Shown: positions 36,795-46,748, counted from the stretch's first letter. The stretch: DNA of 64,000 bases from Leptospirales bacterium (GCA_013297885.1 JAAFIR010000022.1:1-64000), one strand, 5' to 3'. Notes: a model not told the origin generated them from the sequence alone. Program-made: numbers and translations.

Positions 36795-37134
36795 AAAAAC
36801 AAAAGAATTAATTGAAGAAGATAAAAAAAATTGGTCATTGTACTTGATGAATTTTGTAGTTGATTTTAGGTATTATAAAGATTTTGAAAGTATAAAAGAA
36901 AAAATTCTAATTTCAGATGAAAAACTAGATGCCTTAATTGCTTCAACAGTGGAATATTTATGTAATGAATTAAGAATTAATTATCCAGAATGGACTGCTA
37001 AAATTCCAGCTTGTGTTCATCCTTATTTTGTTTCTGGAATCGAAAATTTAAAAGCAATTTCACTTGTTGAAAGTCCATTGGTATTTAGAATTCGGAAAGT
37101 ATTTGTATTAGAAAATTTTTTAGATAGATGTTAA
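36781..37134 (+). CDS. Hypothetical protein, usual partner of DUF6036 genes
   Basis: About 117 residues from ATG 36781 (TTG 36775 is closer to the GAGGAG site and also possible). Conserved-looking features are LMNFVVDFRYYKDF, DALIASTVEYLCNELRI, PEWTAKIPACVHPYFVSGIE and SPLVFRIRKVFVLENFLDR. I recall this protein type encoded directly after DUF6036 genes as a two-gene unit. The role is unknown; toxin-antitoxin-like function is a guess. This copy is intact although its partner is deleted. Confidence 0.65.
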   Translation: MISIKKTKELIEEDKKNWSLYLMNFVVDFRYYKDFESIKEKILISDEKLDALIASTVEYLCNELRINYPEWTAKIPACVHPYFVSGIENLKAISLVESPLVFRIRKVFVLENFLDRC

Positions 37135-37197
37135 ATTTTTTTTTATTCTCTATTTCTAGAATTGATTACATTTGCAGAAAAAGGAAATGTAGTTCTT

Positions 37198-37830
37198 TTA
37201 TCTCAAAATCCAAATATTTTCTGTGGCTTTGGTTTTTCCTTTCATGCCAGATTCTAATTCATTTTTAGAAATTAATTCTAGTGAATAATTTTTATCATAA
37301 TGAGATTTTAATTCTTCATCTGAAATGGAAAAAGGTGGTCCGTCAATTTTGGATTGGTCATATTCATAACAAATCAAAAGTTGTGGAGAATTTTCTGAAA
37401 TTTCTAAAATATGTTTTGTATAATTTTTTCTTAAATCGATTGGCAAAGCAACAAGTGCTGCCCTATCATAAATAAAATCCACTTTTCCAAGAAGCTCTTT
37501 TTTCAAATGAAATATATTTCCAAGAAAAATATCTATATTTTTTGAAGAATAAATTTCTAGTGAATCAATTTTTTTAATTTCAGGAACTAGATTTAATTCT
37601 TCAAATAATTCTTTTACAGCAGTTTGGTTTAACTCAGCTCCCACAACCCTAAAACCATTTTTCAACAACCAATGAATGTCTAAAGTTTTTCCACAAAGTG
37701 GAACAAAAATTCTATCATTTTGTTTTGGGGAAAGTTTTGAAAAATGATGAATTAAATTTTGGTTTGGATTTTTTTCATGAAACCCTATTTCTTTTTTTTC
37801 CCATTTATTATGCCAAAAATTTTCTTCCAT
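37198..37830 (-). CDS. tpm: Thiopurine S-methyltransferase family protein
   Basis: A 210-residue SAM-dependent methyltransferase with the TPMT layout: ENFWHNKWEKKEIGFHEKNP, NDRIFVPLCGKTLDIHWL (SAM motif with PLCGK-D), VVGAELNQTAVKELF, DFIYDRAALVALPI and LLICYEYDQSKIDGPPF. It methylates sulfur, and in bacteria also selenium or tellurium compounds. The length is normal. The start MEENFW matches the family. It is transcribed alone. Confidence 0.92.
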   Translation of the reverse strand: MEENFWHNKWEKKEIGFHEKNPNQNLIHHFSKLSPKQNDRIFVPLCGKTLDIHWLLKNGFRVVGAELNQTAVKELFEELNLVPEIKKIDSLEIYSSKNIDIFLGNIFHLKKELLGKVDFIYDRAALVALPIDLRKNYTKHILEISENSPQLLICYEYDQSKIDGPPFSISDEELKSHYDKNYSLELISKNELESGMKGKTKATENIWILR

Positions 37831-37868
37831 TACAAAATCCTTTTTTAATTTACTACTTTTAACTAAAA

Positions 37869-37975
37869 AGCAGATCGAAGCGGTATCAATTTTTTAAGCG
37901 ATTTCAAACCTTCAAAAAGGTTTGAAATCATCTTTAGTCTTTAAAAATTGATAGTAGCTAAGAGCTCGTTCACAA
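37869..37975 (+). repeat. Two-hairpin element, partial copy (5' half)
   Basis: AGATCGAAGCGG, hairpin 1 (TATCAATTTTTTAA...TTAAAAATTGATA with inner GATTTCAAACC/GGTTTGAAATC), GTAGCTAAGAGCTCGTT. Hairpin 2 and the ATCGCCC end are absent. Confidence 0.75.
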
Positions 37976-38027
37976 CCTCATGTTTGTTAAAAAGAAAAAT
38001 TCCTAAAAAAAAATTCCCAATTCATAA

Positions 38028-38414
38028 TTATTCATTTTTCTCAATCCACAAAGCATGCACAGTATCAAAAAATTCTTTTACAGAAATAATTTTTCCCGAT
38101 TCAAACTTAAATAGAAAATGATAATGGTTATTGTAATTTTTTTTTGTTCTTTTGTGAAATGCTTTTGATTCAGCAATGATTGAAAGTTTTTCATTTTCAG
38201 AAACAAACTCATGAAGAATAAATTCAAAATTTTCAAAAGCTCTATAAATGAGTTTTAAACCAAGTTCAATTTCTTTTTTATTTCTTGTACCTGAGACTGG
38301 AATATTTCCAAGAATCCACCAAGCTAAATCTTCATGTAAAATTTCAAAAGCATCTTTAAAATTTTTTTCATTAAGAGAATTAAAAAAAATTTTTGCTAAA
38401 TCAATATTTGTCAT
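38028..38414 (-). CDS. NTF2-like (SnoaL) fold protein
   Basis: 128 residues with the plan of SnoaL/nuclear transport factor 2-like proteins: an N-terminal helix pair (LAKIFFNSLNEKNFKDAFEI), LHEDLAWWILGNIPVSGTRN, and a curved sheet (EFILHEFVSENEKLSIIAES, YNNHYHFLFKFESGKIISVK) ending EFFDTVHALW. Members bind small hydrophobic ligands or act as isomerases. The substrate is unknown. It is two bases downstream of the small lipoprotein gene and co-transcribed with it. Confidence 0.8.
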   Translation of the reverse strand: MTNIDLAKIFFNSLNEKNFKDAFEILHEDLAWWILGNIPVSGTRNKKEIELGLKLIYRAFENFEFILHEFVSENEKLSIIAESKAFHKRTKKNYNNHYHFLFKFESGKIISVKEFFDTVHALWIEKNE

Positions 38415-38416
38415 AT

Positions 38417-38788
38417 TTATAAAATTGGAACTGGCCAGTTGATTAAAAATTTATGTTCTTTTTCTTTTAAGTTACAATTAAATCCACCAATTTTAATGGT
38501 AAGAACGTTAATTAACTGAGCGTCTGCTGCACATTGATCTACATCTTTTTTATCATAATAAGCAGACTCATTTACACCAGCTAATTTATCTGATAAAAAA
38601 GTTAAAACTGCATCTCTTCCAATTCCTCTATCAATTCCTGCAGCAATTGCAGTACCAGTAAGTGCTGCTGTAAAAATGAGATTTTTTGCTTCTTTCCCAT
38701 TTATTGAATCAGGTAAAGTCAAATCTAACATATTTAACAAAATACAATTGTTAAAACACAAAATTCCTAAAAATAAAAACTTTTTCAA
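38417..38788 (-). CDS. Small leptospiral-type lipoprotein (TIGR04452-like)
   Basis: A 123-residue protein. A signal with lipobox-like FLGILCFNNC precedes a helical mature domain, LPDSINGKEAKNLIFTAALT, DAVLTFLSDKLAGVN, YYDKKDVDQCAADAQLIN and FNCNLKEKEHKF. The D/N-S-I-x-G-x-E-A-K start, the YYxKxxVxxC and the CNL near the end recall the TIGR04452 lipoprotein family known from Leptospira. Function unknown. First gene of a pair with the NTF2-like gene; ribosome binding site AGGAG. Confidence 0.65.
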   Translation of the reverse strand: MKKFLFLGILCFNNCILLNMLDLTLPDSINGKEAKNLIFTAALTGTAIAAGIDRGIGRDAVLTFLSDKLAGVNESAYYDKKDVDQCAADAQLINVLTIKIGGFNCNLKEKEHKFLINWPVPIL

Positions 38789-38846
38789 AAAATAACTCCT
38801 ATAAAAAAAAATTTATTTCATAACCTAATTTAAAAACATTGTATTC

Positions 38847-39845
38847 ATGAAACAATTCTTATTTATTCTTTTTATTTTAGCCTTAAATTGTCTAGCAAAT
38901 GTCCAAGAAAAAAAACTAAAAAATTGTAATATGATAGGCGAGTTTAATGGAGCTGAGGATCTTAGTTTGGATAAAGATTCTGAAATTCTTTATATTTCAT
39001 CACATAATCGAAGAGAAGTGGAAAGTTTAGGTGAATTGTATTTTTTAGATTTAAAAAAAAATAATTTTGAGTTTCAAAAAATTGAATCCTCGACTGTAAA
39101 AAATTTTAAACCTCATGGAATTCATTTTCAAAAAGTAAATGGAAAAAAATATTTATATGTTGTTTCTCATCCTGATTTAGATGCATACAAACATTCCATT
39201 GAAGTATTTTTGATTGAGAAAAAAATTATTCATTTTCAAACTATTAAATCTGAATTTTTAATAAGCCCAAATGATTTATTTGTTTCAAATACTGGTGAAA
39301 TTTTTGTTTCTAACGATCATAATTCCAATTCAAAATTTGTTCAATTTTTTGCAGATGCATTTAAAGTTAAAACTGCAAAATTATCCTATTTTGATGGTAA
39401 AAATTGGAGTTTTTTAGACTCGGAAATGAATTTTGGAAATGGTGTGATTGTTTTAGAAAAAGATAAAAAAAAATATTTGTATAGAGCTTCTACAACTGAA
39501 GAAAAAATTTATGAATATGAAATGATTTATGATACTGGAAAGTTGAGTTTAAAAAAAGCAAATATTTTTCAGTTTCAAACTGGTCCAGATAATTTGGAAG
39601 AATATGAAGGAAATATTTTATTTGCAGCACATAAATCTATTTATCGTTTTTTATGGCACTCAAGTAAAACTGGGAGACTTTCTCCATCTGAAATAATTTT
39701 ATTAAACCCAAACACAGGTGAAGAAAAGAAAATTTATGGAAATTTAGGTAAAGAAATTTCTGCTTCATCAGTTGGAATAATTCATAAAAATAAATTGTAC
39801 ATTGGACAAGTGTTTGATAAATCTATTTTAACTTGTGATTTATGA
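38847..39845 (+). CDS. Paraoxonase/arylesterase-like beta-propeller lipoprotein
   Basis: A 332-residue protein with a lipoprotein signal (FILFILALNC). The body follows the paraoxonase (PON) pattern: EDLSLDKDSEILYISSHNRR, FKPHGIHF, YLYVVSHPD, FLISPNDLFVSN, IFVSNDHNSNS, FGNGVIV, TGPDNLEEY and the ending YIGQVFDKSILTCDL. The conserved N, D, E and H residues would bind the propeller calcium ions. Relatives hydrolyse lactones and aryl esters. The start ATG lies 11 bases after no strong ribosome binding site. It overlaps the next gene by ATGA. Confidence 0.8.
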   Translation: MKQFLFILFILALNCLANVQEKKLKNCNMIGEFNGAEDLSLDKDSEILYISSHNRREVESLGELYFLDLKKNNFEFQKIESSTVKNFKPHGIHFQKVNGKKYLYVVSHPDLDAYKHSIEVFLIEKKIIHFQTIKSEFLISPNDLFVSNTGEIFVSNDHNSNSKFVQFFADAFKVKTAKLSYFDGKNWSFLDSEMNFGNGVIVLEKDKKKYLYRASTTEEKIYEYEMIYDTGKLSLKKANIFQFQTGPDNLEEYEGNILFAAHKSIYRFLWHSSKTGRLSPSEIILLNPNTGEEKKIYGNLGKEISASSVGIIHKNKLYIGQVFDKSILTCDL

Positions 39846-40783
39846 ATTTATTTTATTCCTCATTTTCAAGAACAGCAAATTTATTTTTTACTCCTCTATG
39901 TACTTTTGAAGAGGTAGAGTTTATTTTTTCATTAATCAAATTGCTTAAAGGTGAATTAATTTTATATGATAAAAATTTTAAATTTGAAACCTTAAAACAA
40001 AATCAAATTTTATACATTCCAGAATTTGATAATGAAATTTTGATTGATGCTCTCAAATGGTCTGTTCAAGTTCAAGTGATTGGAAGATTAAACCAAAACC
40101 AAAAAATAGCAGGATCCAATTCAGGTCTTGTTAGTTTTTGGGATTTGGATAAAAATTCGATTCAATCTTTGTCGAGAGGATTTTTTCAAAACATTCTTTC
40201 TCCATTTCCAATTGATGCTTTAGTTTGGACTGAGGATCAAAAATTTAATCATAGAATGAAATCTCTTTCTGAAAGATTTTCTATTGATACAGTTGTTACT
40301 GAAAATCCAAATGTAGCTTTAATTGCACTTAAAGAACAAAAAATTGATTTGTTAGTTTTAGATTGGGACACTTGTGGACTTGAGCCAATTCAAGTGATTC
40401 GTGAATTTAGAAATATCAAACAAGCTAGAAAATACTTTCCAAAAGTTTTGGGCATCAAAGATTTTAATAAAATGAATTTGTTTAAAGATTTAACTCTTGG
40501 AATAAAAGATTTTTGTCCAGTGCTTTTTAATCCAACTGAAATCATTGAATTACTTTCAGATTCACTACCTGTGGGTAGAGAAGAGTTTAAAGGTGAAATT
40601 TTTTCTCAAGACAAACCATATTTAAAATTAAATCGTGGAAAAGATTTATTCCAACTTCAATTTATTTATCCTGAAGATAAAGAATTTAAAAAAGAAATTT
40701 ATATTTTATCTGAGCTTGAAATTGGTTTTCAAATTTTTAAAAAACAATTTTTGTGGCTGAGGGAGATAGAGAATAGACTTTAG
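39842..40783 (+). CDS. Hypothetical protein with degenerate receiver-like domain
   Basis: A 313-residue cytoplasmic protein. Residues about 135-245 look like a response-regulator receiver fold: VTENPNVALIALKEQKIDLL, VLDWDTCGLEPIQVIREFRN, FPKVLGIKDF. The aspartate in LDWDT may stand at the phosphoacceptor position, but the acidic pair at the start of the domain is not evident. The first 130 residues have no recognised fold. The gene overlaps the paraoxonase-like gene by 4 bases. No DNA-binding or enzymatic output domain is visible. Function unknown. Confidence 0.6.
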   Translation: MNLFYSSFSRTANLFFTPLCTFEEVEFIFSLIKLLKGELILYDKNFKFETLKQNQILYIPEFDNEILIDALKWSVQVQVIGRLNQNQKIAGSNSGLVSFWDLDKNSIQSLSRGFFQNILSPFPIDALVWTEDQKFNHRMKSLSERFSIDTVVTENPNVALIALKEQKIDLLVLDWDTCGLEPIQVIREFRNIKQARKYFPKVLGIKDFNKMNLFKDLTLGIKDFCPVLFNPTEIIELLSDSLPVGREEFKGEIFSQDKPYLKLNRGKDLFQLQFIYPEDKEFKKEIYILSELEIGFQIFKKQFLWLREIENRL

Positions 40784-40849
40784 AAGTTAGAGGATTAAGG
40801 GGCTAATTGCTATTAAATGATAACTATGAAAAATTTAGGATGAAGAATA

Positions 40850-41024
40850 GGGCGAATTTTTTTTACCTAACCCCTTTCCCCTTCCCTGCAGGGAAGGGGC
40901 TAAAGAGAAACTTTATGCAATACAAATAGAATTGGGTTAGGTAAAAAAAAACACGCTTTCAGCTACTTCTGAATCGGCGGACTAAAGTCCACCGCAATTC
41001 AGAAACGCTTCAATCGTTTTCGCT
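40850..41024 (-). repeat. Two-hairpin element, full copy 6
   Basis: Minus strand: AGCGAAAACGATTGAAGCG, hairpin 1 (TTCTGAAT...ATTCAGAA with inner GGACTTTAGTCC), GTAGCTGAAAGCGTG, hairpin 2 (17-bp outer stem, poly-T plus ACCTAACCC/GGGTTAGGT; inner CCCCTTCCCTGCAGGGAAGG GG palindrome), TTCGCCC. The ends pair as GCGAA/TTCGC. It occupies the gap between convergent genes; nothing else is seen in 40784-41112. Confidence 0.88.
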
Positions 41025-41112
41025 AGTATAGTAAAACTTTTTTGTTTAGAGAAATAGTGAAGCTTGTTTAAAAAAGATTAAATAGAGAGTAAGAAAAGCT
41101 ATTTTGAAAAAA

Positions 41113-41715
41113 CTAAAAACCATAACCATTAATTTCTTCTTTAAAATAAAATTTTTCTTTATTTAACCTAATATATTCATTTAACTTAATTAATGTGACT
41201 TCGACTACTTGATAAAATCTCTGATCTAAGTCTGTAAATCTTGGTTTAAACTTTAAAAATTGTTTTTTTCTTTTAGTGATATTTTTACTTGGAAAACCAT
41301 AAATTCTAATGACTGATTCTAATAAAATTTCAGAAGTTTTTGTTAATCCTAGTTCATTTAATCCAGTTAATGCATCTTCCCAGACAATTCCAGTTGAGTT
41401 AAAATGAAATTGCCAATGACTACCATTACTTACTTCATTAATATAAGTATAAATTGCAAAAACATATTTTTGTTCTTTATTGAAAAAAAATAAATCTTTT
41501 TTGTAAACAAATATTCCATGCCAGAAGCTGACTGAAAAACTCAATGGTTCAATGATTTCAAAAATAGAATTCTCATTAATAAATTTTTCATCAATTTGAA
41601 ATTCTTTAATCTTTTTTTTAACAGTAAATTTTTTTTCATAGAATTCAATAAGGTGTTTTATAAAATTACCTAAAAAGAAAATTTTAAATTTATTAAATAA
41701 ATTTTTGGATAACAT
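41113..41715 (-). CDS. DMP19/DUF4375-like protein
   Basis: A 200-residue protein. The central part AIYTYINEVSNGSHWQFHFN then STGIVWEDALTGLNELGL matches the DMP19-like C-terminal domain (DUF4375): Y-x-E-V-NG-G-x-x-Q-F, NS-G and A-L-x-x-IG. DMP19 of Neisseria is a DNA-mimic that blocks a repressor, but most family members are uncharacterised. The N-terminal 60 residues are basic and not acidic, so DNA mimicry is not supported here. It is a lone gene with a low-complexity 5' flank. Confidence 0.72.
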   Translation of the reverse strand: MLSKNLFNKFKIFFLGNFIKHLIEFYEKKFTVKKKIKEFQIDEKFINENSIFEIIEPLSFSVSFWHGIFVYKKDLFFFNKEQKYVFAIYTYINEVSNGSHWQFHFNSTGIVWEDALTGLNELGLTKTSEILLESVIRIYGFPSKNITKRKKQFLKFKPRFTDLDQRFYQVVEVTLIKLNEYIRLNKEKFYFKEEINGYGF

Positions 41716-41848
41716 GATTCTTATATTTGATATAGTTATTTAAAATTAAGATAAAAATAAGATAATTAGTTTTCAGAGGATAATGATTATTTTCAGCATA
41801 CAAAAAAGATTGATTTGTTTTTATAATTTACAAATTTAGTAAAAAAAT

Positions 41849-42313
41849 ATGAACAATAAAATAAGAGCTGTATCATTTGCAGATATTGAAGAACTAAAAA
41901 AGGTAGTCAATTCAAGTGGACTGTTTCCATCTGAATATTTAGACGGAATGATATCCGACTACTTCAACAATAGAGACACCCTAGACATTTGGTTTGCATA
42001 CTTTGACGTAAATAAACCTGTTGCAATTGGATATTGTGTACCAGAAAAATTTACTGAAGGGACATTTAATTTGTTAGCAATAGGCGTATCACAAGACTCT
42101 CAAAGAAAAGGTATAGCAAGTGAAATGATGAACTATATAGAACAATTCATTAAACAAAAAGATGGTAGAATACTAATTGTTGAAACGTCAAGTGATGATG
42201 CTCAAATTGGGGCAAGAAGTTTTTATCCAAAAATTGGTTATACACAAGTTGGTATCATTAAAGACTTTTGGAAAGAGGGAGAAGACAAAATAATTTTTTG
42301 GAAAAAGTTGTAA
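41849..42313 (+). CDS. GNAT-family N-acetyltransferase
   Basis: 154 residues with the GNAT fold. The N-terminal IRAVSFADIEELKKVV, strand FNLLAIGVSQDSQRKGIASE with the Q/R-x-x-G-x-A/G acetyl-CoA loop (QRKGIA), and GARSFYPKIGYTQVGIIKDF are typical. It acetylates an amine on an unknown substrate. Codon choice (GAC, ACC, TTC, AAC in 41920-42010) is noticeably less A/T-ending than in neighbouring genes, a hint of recent transfer. The 250 bases that follow contain a weak coding relic but no gene. Confidence 0.9.
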   Translation: MNNKIRAVSFADIEELKKVVNSSGLFPSEYLDGMISDYFNNRDTLDIWFAYFDVNKPVAIGYCVPEKFTEGTFNLLAIGVSQDSQRKGIASEMMNYIEQFIKQKDGRILIVETSSDDAQIGARSFYPKIGYTQVGIIKDFWKEGEDKIIFWKKL

Positions 42314-42565
42314 TAAACAGATTTGAAACTATAACAACAATTGATATTCATATTTACGCTTCAGCTAAAGCAGAAAATATTAAAATCTGGACTAAAGATA
42401 AAAATTTATTTACTATTTCTAAATTATCAAATTTGACTTTTAGTCCTTGAGATTTTTGAAAGACTTTTAACAATTTGTATTATTTATTTTCAATAAAATC
42501 TATAAAAATTTTTCCTCAACTTCATCAATTTATTCAACAAAAAACTAACCACTAACCACTAAAAT

Positions 42566-43948
42566 CTACTTTCCGACACAAAATTTACTAAATATTCTTC
42601 CTAAAATTTCTTCTTGGTCAACTCTACCGTTTATCATTCCAATAAAATATAGAGCAGAATCAATTTCTTTGATATAAATTTCAGCAGGTGCGTTTTGTAA
42701 AAATAATTCTAAAGAAGTTTTTACAGATTCTAAAATTTTTCTGAGATTAAATTTATTTCTTTCTTCAAGCAAAATAAAATCTTCTTTGGAAGTTTCAGTA
42801 TTGAATTTATCATTTAAAATTTTTACTAAATCATTAATTCCAGTTTTTTTTATACATGAAATTTCATGGACTAAAATATTTTGCTCTACAAATTTCTTTT
42901 TTGCATTGTCCCAAGAATTTTCTTTTTTATCAATTTTGTTTGCTACTAAAATTGACTTATTCAAATTTTCTTTATGTTTTTCAAAAAAATTCTCAAAATC
43001 AATTTGAATAGATGTATCTATTACAAATAATTTGAACTTTGCTTTTTTAAATTCTTCAAAACTTCTTTCAATTCCAAGCTTTTCAATTTTATCTTCAGTT
43101 TCTCGAATTCCAGCAGTGTCAACAAGGCTCACTGGAACTCCATTTAAGTTTAAATTTTCTTTTAGATAATCTCTTGTAGTTCCAGCAATTTCTGAAACAA
43201 TTGCTCTTTCTTTTCCGAGTAATAAATTTAAGAGTGAAGATTTTCCAGAATTTGGCTCACCAAAAATCACAATGCTAATTTCTTCTAAACTTGCATCTGC
43301 TCTATTAGAAGATTCTAATGTAGTTTCACAAAGAGAAATTACTTTTAACATTCGATTTTTTCTTTCTTCCAAACTTTCATAAGTTAAGTCTTCTGTTGAA
43401 AAATCAATTTCAGCTTCACATTCTGCTTTTAAACTAATTAAATCAGATCTAAGTCTTGAGCTAAGTCTTGAAATTTCTCCATAAACATTTTTTTTTGCTA
43501 ATTCTAATTCTAAATTGGAACGAGCTGAAATTAGTCTTCCAATTGCTTCTGCTTTAGATAAGTCCAATTTTTGATTTAAAAATGCTCTTTTTGTAAATTC
43601 ACCTTCTAGGGCTGGTCTAGCTCCAGATTTAAAAAATATATCCAAAGCTTTTTTTAATAAAATTGGATTTCCATGAAAAGAAAATTCTCCCAAATCTTCG
43701 CCAGTATAAGAAGCTGGAGATTTAAAAAAAACAAAAACTATTTGGTCTAGTTTTTCGTTTTCAAATTCAAAATCACAATATAAGGATTTTCTAATATTCT
43801 CTAAAATGAATTCTTTGGTTAGTGGGGAATTGTTTTTGGTGAGTAGTTTTGAAGAAATTTCAAGTGCATCTGGACCAGATAGACGAATAAGCCCAATTGC
43901 ACTTGGAACAAAAGAAGTGGAAACAGCAACTATTGTTTCATTCATCAT
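42566..43948 (-). CDS. mnmE: tRNA uridine-5-carboxymethylaminomethyl modification GTPase MnmE
   Basis: 460 residues. The N-terminal folate-binding domain ([55 protein letters not shown]) is followed by a G domain with G1 GEPNSGKSS (about 228-236), G2 TTRDY, G3 [20 protein letters not shown] and G4 NKID, and the C-terminal FCVGK (CxGK) motif. With MnmG it modifies the wobble uridine of several tRNAs. It overlaps jag by 11 bases, in the classic rpmH-rnpA-yidD-yidC-jag-mnmE order. Confidence 0.97.
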   Translation of the reverse strand: MMNETIVAVSTSFVPSAIGLIRLSGPDALEISSKLLTKNNSPLTKEFILENIRKSLYCDFEFENEKLDQIVFVFFKSPASYTGEDLGEFSFHGNPILLKKALDIFFKSGARPALEGEFTKRAFLNQKLDLSKAEAIGRLISARSNLELELAKKNVYGEISRLSSRLRSDLISLKAECEAEIDFSTEDLTYESLEERKNRMLKVISLCETTLESSNRADASLEEISIVIFGEPNSGKSSLLNLLLGKERAIVSEIAGTTRDYLKENLNLNGVPVSLVDTAGIRETEDKIEKLGIERSFEEFKKAKFKLFVIDTSIQIDFENFFEKHKENLNKSILVANKIDKKENSWDNAKKKFVEQNILVHEISCIKKTGINDLVKILNDKFNTETSKEDFILLEERNKFNLRKILESVKTSLELFLQNAPAEIYIKEIDSALYFIGMINGRVDQEEILGRIFSKFCVGK

Positions 43949-44639
43949 CTTCCATAAAATGTTCTTGTTTTTTTTCTTCTAAGTCTTTGTACTTATGTTT
44001 GTCTTTTGCCGGAATAACTCTTACTTTTTTAAAAGTTCCATTTCCATCTGAACGAGTAAAAACTCGATTGTCTTCTTGAAGTGCCATATGAACAATTCTT
44101 CTTTCATATGGATTCATCGACTCCAATTGTCTAGACTTTCCTGATTTAGCAACACCAGATGCAACAGATTTTGCAAGTCTAATTAATGACATTTCTCTTT
44201 TGTCACGATAGGACTCTATATCTAAAACAATTTTTCTGTTGTGGCGAATTTTTTGATCTACCATTAAGTTTAGTAAAAATTGAAGTGAGTCTAAAGTGGA
44301 ACCTTTTTTACCAATTAAAATTCCAGAATCAGGGCTTGATAGTTCAATATAAATTTTTCCATCCACATCACCCATTCCAACTACTTCAGCTTCAATTCCC
44401 ATTTTTCTCATAATAGTAATAATGACACCATGGATAATTTTTTCTGCAGGTAGATCTTTAGAAGAAACAAATCCACGAACAACAGCAGGTTTTTTTGCTG
44501 TTAATCCAAGAAATCCAGATTTACCAGATTCTACCGTTTCAAATTTTAAATCACCTTCTGCTAGTCTTAATGTACTAATAGTTAATTCTTCAGCTTCAGA
44601 TTTTGATTTTGCTTCTTGTTCAAAAATATAATTTAACAT
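43938..44639 (-). CDS. jag: RNA-binding protein Jag/KhpB
   Basis: The start chosen is ATG 44639, preceded by AAGGAGAA; the longer ORF from 44783 lies inside yidC. 233 residues: a Jag-N domain ([34 protein letters not shown]), a KH-like domain with [17 protein letters not shown] and an R3H domain with [15 protein letters not shown]. It binds RNA and, in other bacteria, influences cell elongation and division genes. The tail is acidic ([13 protein letters not shown]). It lies ten bases after yidC. Confidence 0.93.
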   Translation of the reverse strand: MLNYIFEQEAKSKSEAEELTISTLRLAEGDLKFETVESGKSGFLGLTAKKPAVVRGFVSSKDLPAEKIIHGVIITIMRKMGIEAEVVGMGDVDGKIYIELSSPDSGILIGKKGSTLDSLQFLLNLMVDQKIRHNRKIVLDIESYRDKREMSLIRLAKSVASGVAKSGKSRQLESMNPYERRIVHMALQEDNRVFTRSDGNGTFKKVRVIPAKDKHKYKDLEEKKQEHFMEDDE

Positions 44640-44649
44640 ATTCTTCTCC

Positions 44650-46518
44650 TTATGATTTCTTTTTTGTTTTTGAATTGGTGTACAGTTGTTGTAAGATGGA
44701 AAGTAAATTTTGAACAGTCCAATAAAGAACAACTCCTGATGGCATAGTCCAAAAAAAATACAACATGATAAATGGTAAAACATACATCATGGTTTGTTGA
44801 TTTGGATCTGTTGCAACTGAGGTTAATTTAGTTTGAAAATACTGGGTCCCAACCATAAATAATGGAAGAACATTAATTGCAAAACCAGTCATTCCTAAAA
44901 ATGCGGGAGTAGTATAAATTGTATCAGGTTCTGATAAATCTCTTATCCATAAAAATGGAGAATGCCATAAATCAATTGTATCACTAAAAGCAGTATATAG
45001 TGCAATAAAAATTGGAATTTGAATTACCATTGGAAGACACCCACTCATTGGGTTTGTGCCGTTCTTTTTATAAAGCTCCATAATTTTTTCTTGTTTTTTC
45101 GCAGGATCATTTGCAAATTTTTCATTGATAGATTTGATTTGTGGATTTAACTCTTGGAGCTTTTTCATACTTTCAGCTTGTTTTTGGTTTAAAGGATAAA
45201 AAACAAGTTTTAAGATAATCCCAAACAATATTATACACCAGCCATAATTTGGTACAATTAAATATATTTTTTTTAACACCCAAACAATTCCATTTCTAAA
45301 AGGAGTTGTTAAACCTTGGTTAAAAGATTTATCAATTTTTTCATTTAAACCGGCAAATACCGAAGTTGCTGTAATTTTTGGATCTAAATTTTTATCTCTA
45401 AAACTCATTCCATCAATTTCTCTAATTCCAACATAAGATGCAAAATCAAAACTAATTGATTCGTTAGCAGGAATTTCAATTGAATGATAAATAGTTGCTG
45501 TTCCTAAAGTATTTCCTTTTCGGTTATCTAAAATGATTCCTGTTGGTTTATTTTTATCAAGCGGATTTAAAGCTGCAATAAAATATCTACTTCCATTTCC
45601 AAAAAATTCAACTGCAGGAGATTCCAAAATATCAAAAACAGGATCTAATCGATCAGCTTTACCACCGAACCAAGTTTTAGCTTTTGAAAAAAATCCTTCA
45701 AGACTTGCACCTTCAATATTATCTTGAAAACTTCCATCTACAAAATAAAAACGATAATAATGAGCTTGATCCCTGTCATTAACATCTTGAAGTTTTACAG
45801 GACCAAGTGAACCAAATGGTCTAAAATAAATTGGTTTTTCACGACTTGCTACAATTAATTTTTCAGTAGTTTTATTTTTTAAATTTAAATTAAATTTAAA
45901 ATAATTTTCATTTTGAAAAAAGGAATATGTTTTAGTAATTATAAATTTTTTATCTACTGAATCAGTTGTAAAATTTAAAACTTTATTTTTTTCATCAAAA
46001 ATTGGTGTAAAATTTATAAAATTATATAAAGAAGAACTTAATTCATTTTTATTGTCTGTTATAGCAAAATCAAAACCTTTTTCACGAGAAATTTCAATTG
46101 CTTTAAATTTTCCATTTCCAAATTCACCATTTGAAAAAGAAATAAATTCATTTTCATTTTTTATGATTCTAACTTCATTTCCTTCAAGATCTGGGTAATT
46201 TTTTATGTAAAATTTTTCTATTCTTCCGCCAACAGAACTAAATTGAACAAGATAAGATGAGGTTTCGATATAAAATTTTTGGATATCTTTTTGATCAATT
46301 GATTTGAACTCAACAGTTTTTACTGTATCTTTTGCAACTTCGGAAGTTTTAACTTCTTTAGCAGTTTTATTTTCTTTAACTTCGAGAGAATCTTTTGCTA
46401 CATCTTTTACTGGATTTTTTTTTGTTACAGCTGGGGGAAAAACAAAATACTGAACTACAAACCAAATTCCTAAACTTAAAATAACTGATAATAATAATCT
46501 TTGTTGTCTATCTTCCAT
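44650..46518 (-). CDS. yidC: Membrane protein insertase YidC
   Basis: The start chosen is ATG 46518 ([20 protein letters not shown]) with GAGGTG upstream; the ORF extends to 46569 but overlaps yidD. The 622-residue protein has the Gram-negative layout: a first membrane helix, a large periplasmic beta domain (about 60-370), and the conserved insertase core ([45 protein letters not shown]-like loop, [18 protein letters not shown]). It inserts inner-membrane proteins alone or with Sec. The C-terminus is short and basic. Confidence 0.96.
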   Translation of the reverse strand: MEDRQQRLLLSVILSLGIWFVVQYFVFPPAVTKKNPVKDVAKDSLEVKENKTAKEVKTSEVAKDTVKTVEFKSIDQKDIQKFYIETSSYLVQFSSVGGRIEKFYIKNYPDLEGNEVRIIKNENEFISFSNGEFGNGKFKAIEISREKGFDFAITDNKNELSSSLYNFINFTPIFDEKNKVLNFTTDSVDKKFIITKTYSFFQNENYFKFNLNLKNKTTEKLIVASREKPIYFRPFGSLGPVKLQDVNDRDQAHYYRFYFVDGSFQDNIEGASLEGFFSKAKTWFGGKADRLDPVFDILESPAVEFFGNGSRYFIAALNPLDKNKPTGIILDNRKGNTLGTATIYHSIEIPANESISFDFASYVGIREIDGMSFRDKNLDPKITATSVFAGLNEKIDKSFNQGLTTPFRNGIVWVLKKIYLIVPNYGWCIILFGIILKLVFYPLNQKQAESMKKLQELNPQIKSINEKFANDPAKKQEKIMELYKKNGTNPMSGCLPMVIQIPIFIALYTAFSDTIDLWHSPFLWIRDLSEPDTIYTTPAFLGMTGFAINVLPLFMVGTQYFQTKLTSVATDPNQQTMMYVLPFIMLYFFWTMPSGVVLYWTVQNLLSILQQLYTNSKTKKKS

Positions 46519-46526
46519 AACACCTC

Positions 46527-46748
46527 TTAATTTTTTTTCTTTGGAACTGGATCTAAAAATCCATTCCAAAATGGATTACATTTTAAAATTCTTTTTGTAC
46601 TTAAAAAACTGGCATAAAAAAAATTGTATTCTTTAAAAGCTTCAGCAGCATATTCTGAACAAGTAGGGTGAAATCTACAAGCTGAAGGCAATATTGGTGA
46701 AATAAATTTTTTATAAAGTTTAATTAATTGAATAGCTAAAAAATTCAT
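46527..46748 (-). CDS. yidD: Membrane protein insertion efficiency factor YidD
   Basis: 73 residues: [20 protein letters not shown], then [16 protein letters not shown] and [18 protein letters not shown]. The three conserved cysteines and the PTCS motif mark YidD. It is a small amphipathic helper of YidC. The ATG overlaps the rnpA stop (ATGA), and yidC begins eight bases after its stop. Confidence 0.95.
   Translation of the reverse strand: MNFLAIQLIKLYKKFISPILPSACRFHPTCSEYAAEAFKEYNFFYASFLSTKRILKCNPFWNGFLDPVPKKKN

Noticed and set aside
42314-42565. Coding relic (FETITTIDIHIYASAKAENI...) after the GNAT gene
   Set aside because: Resembles the start of an SRPBCC-type domain for a few residues only; no start or full domain, so not listed as a gene.
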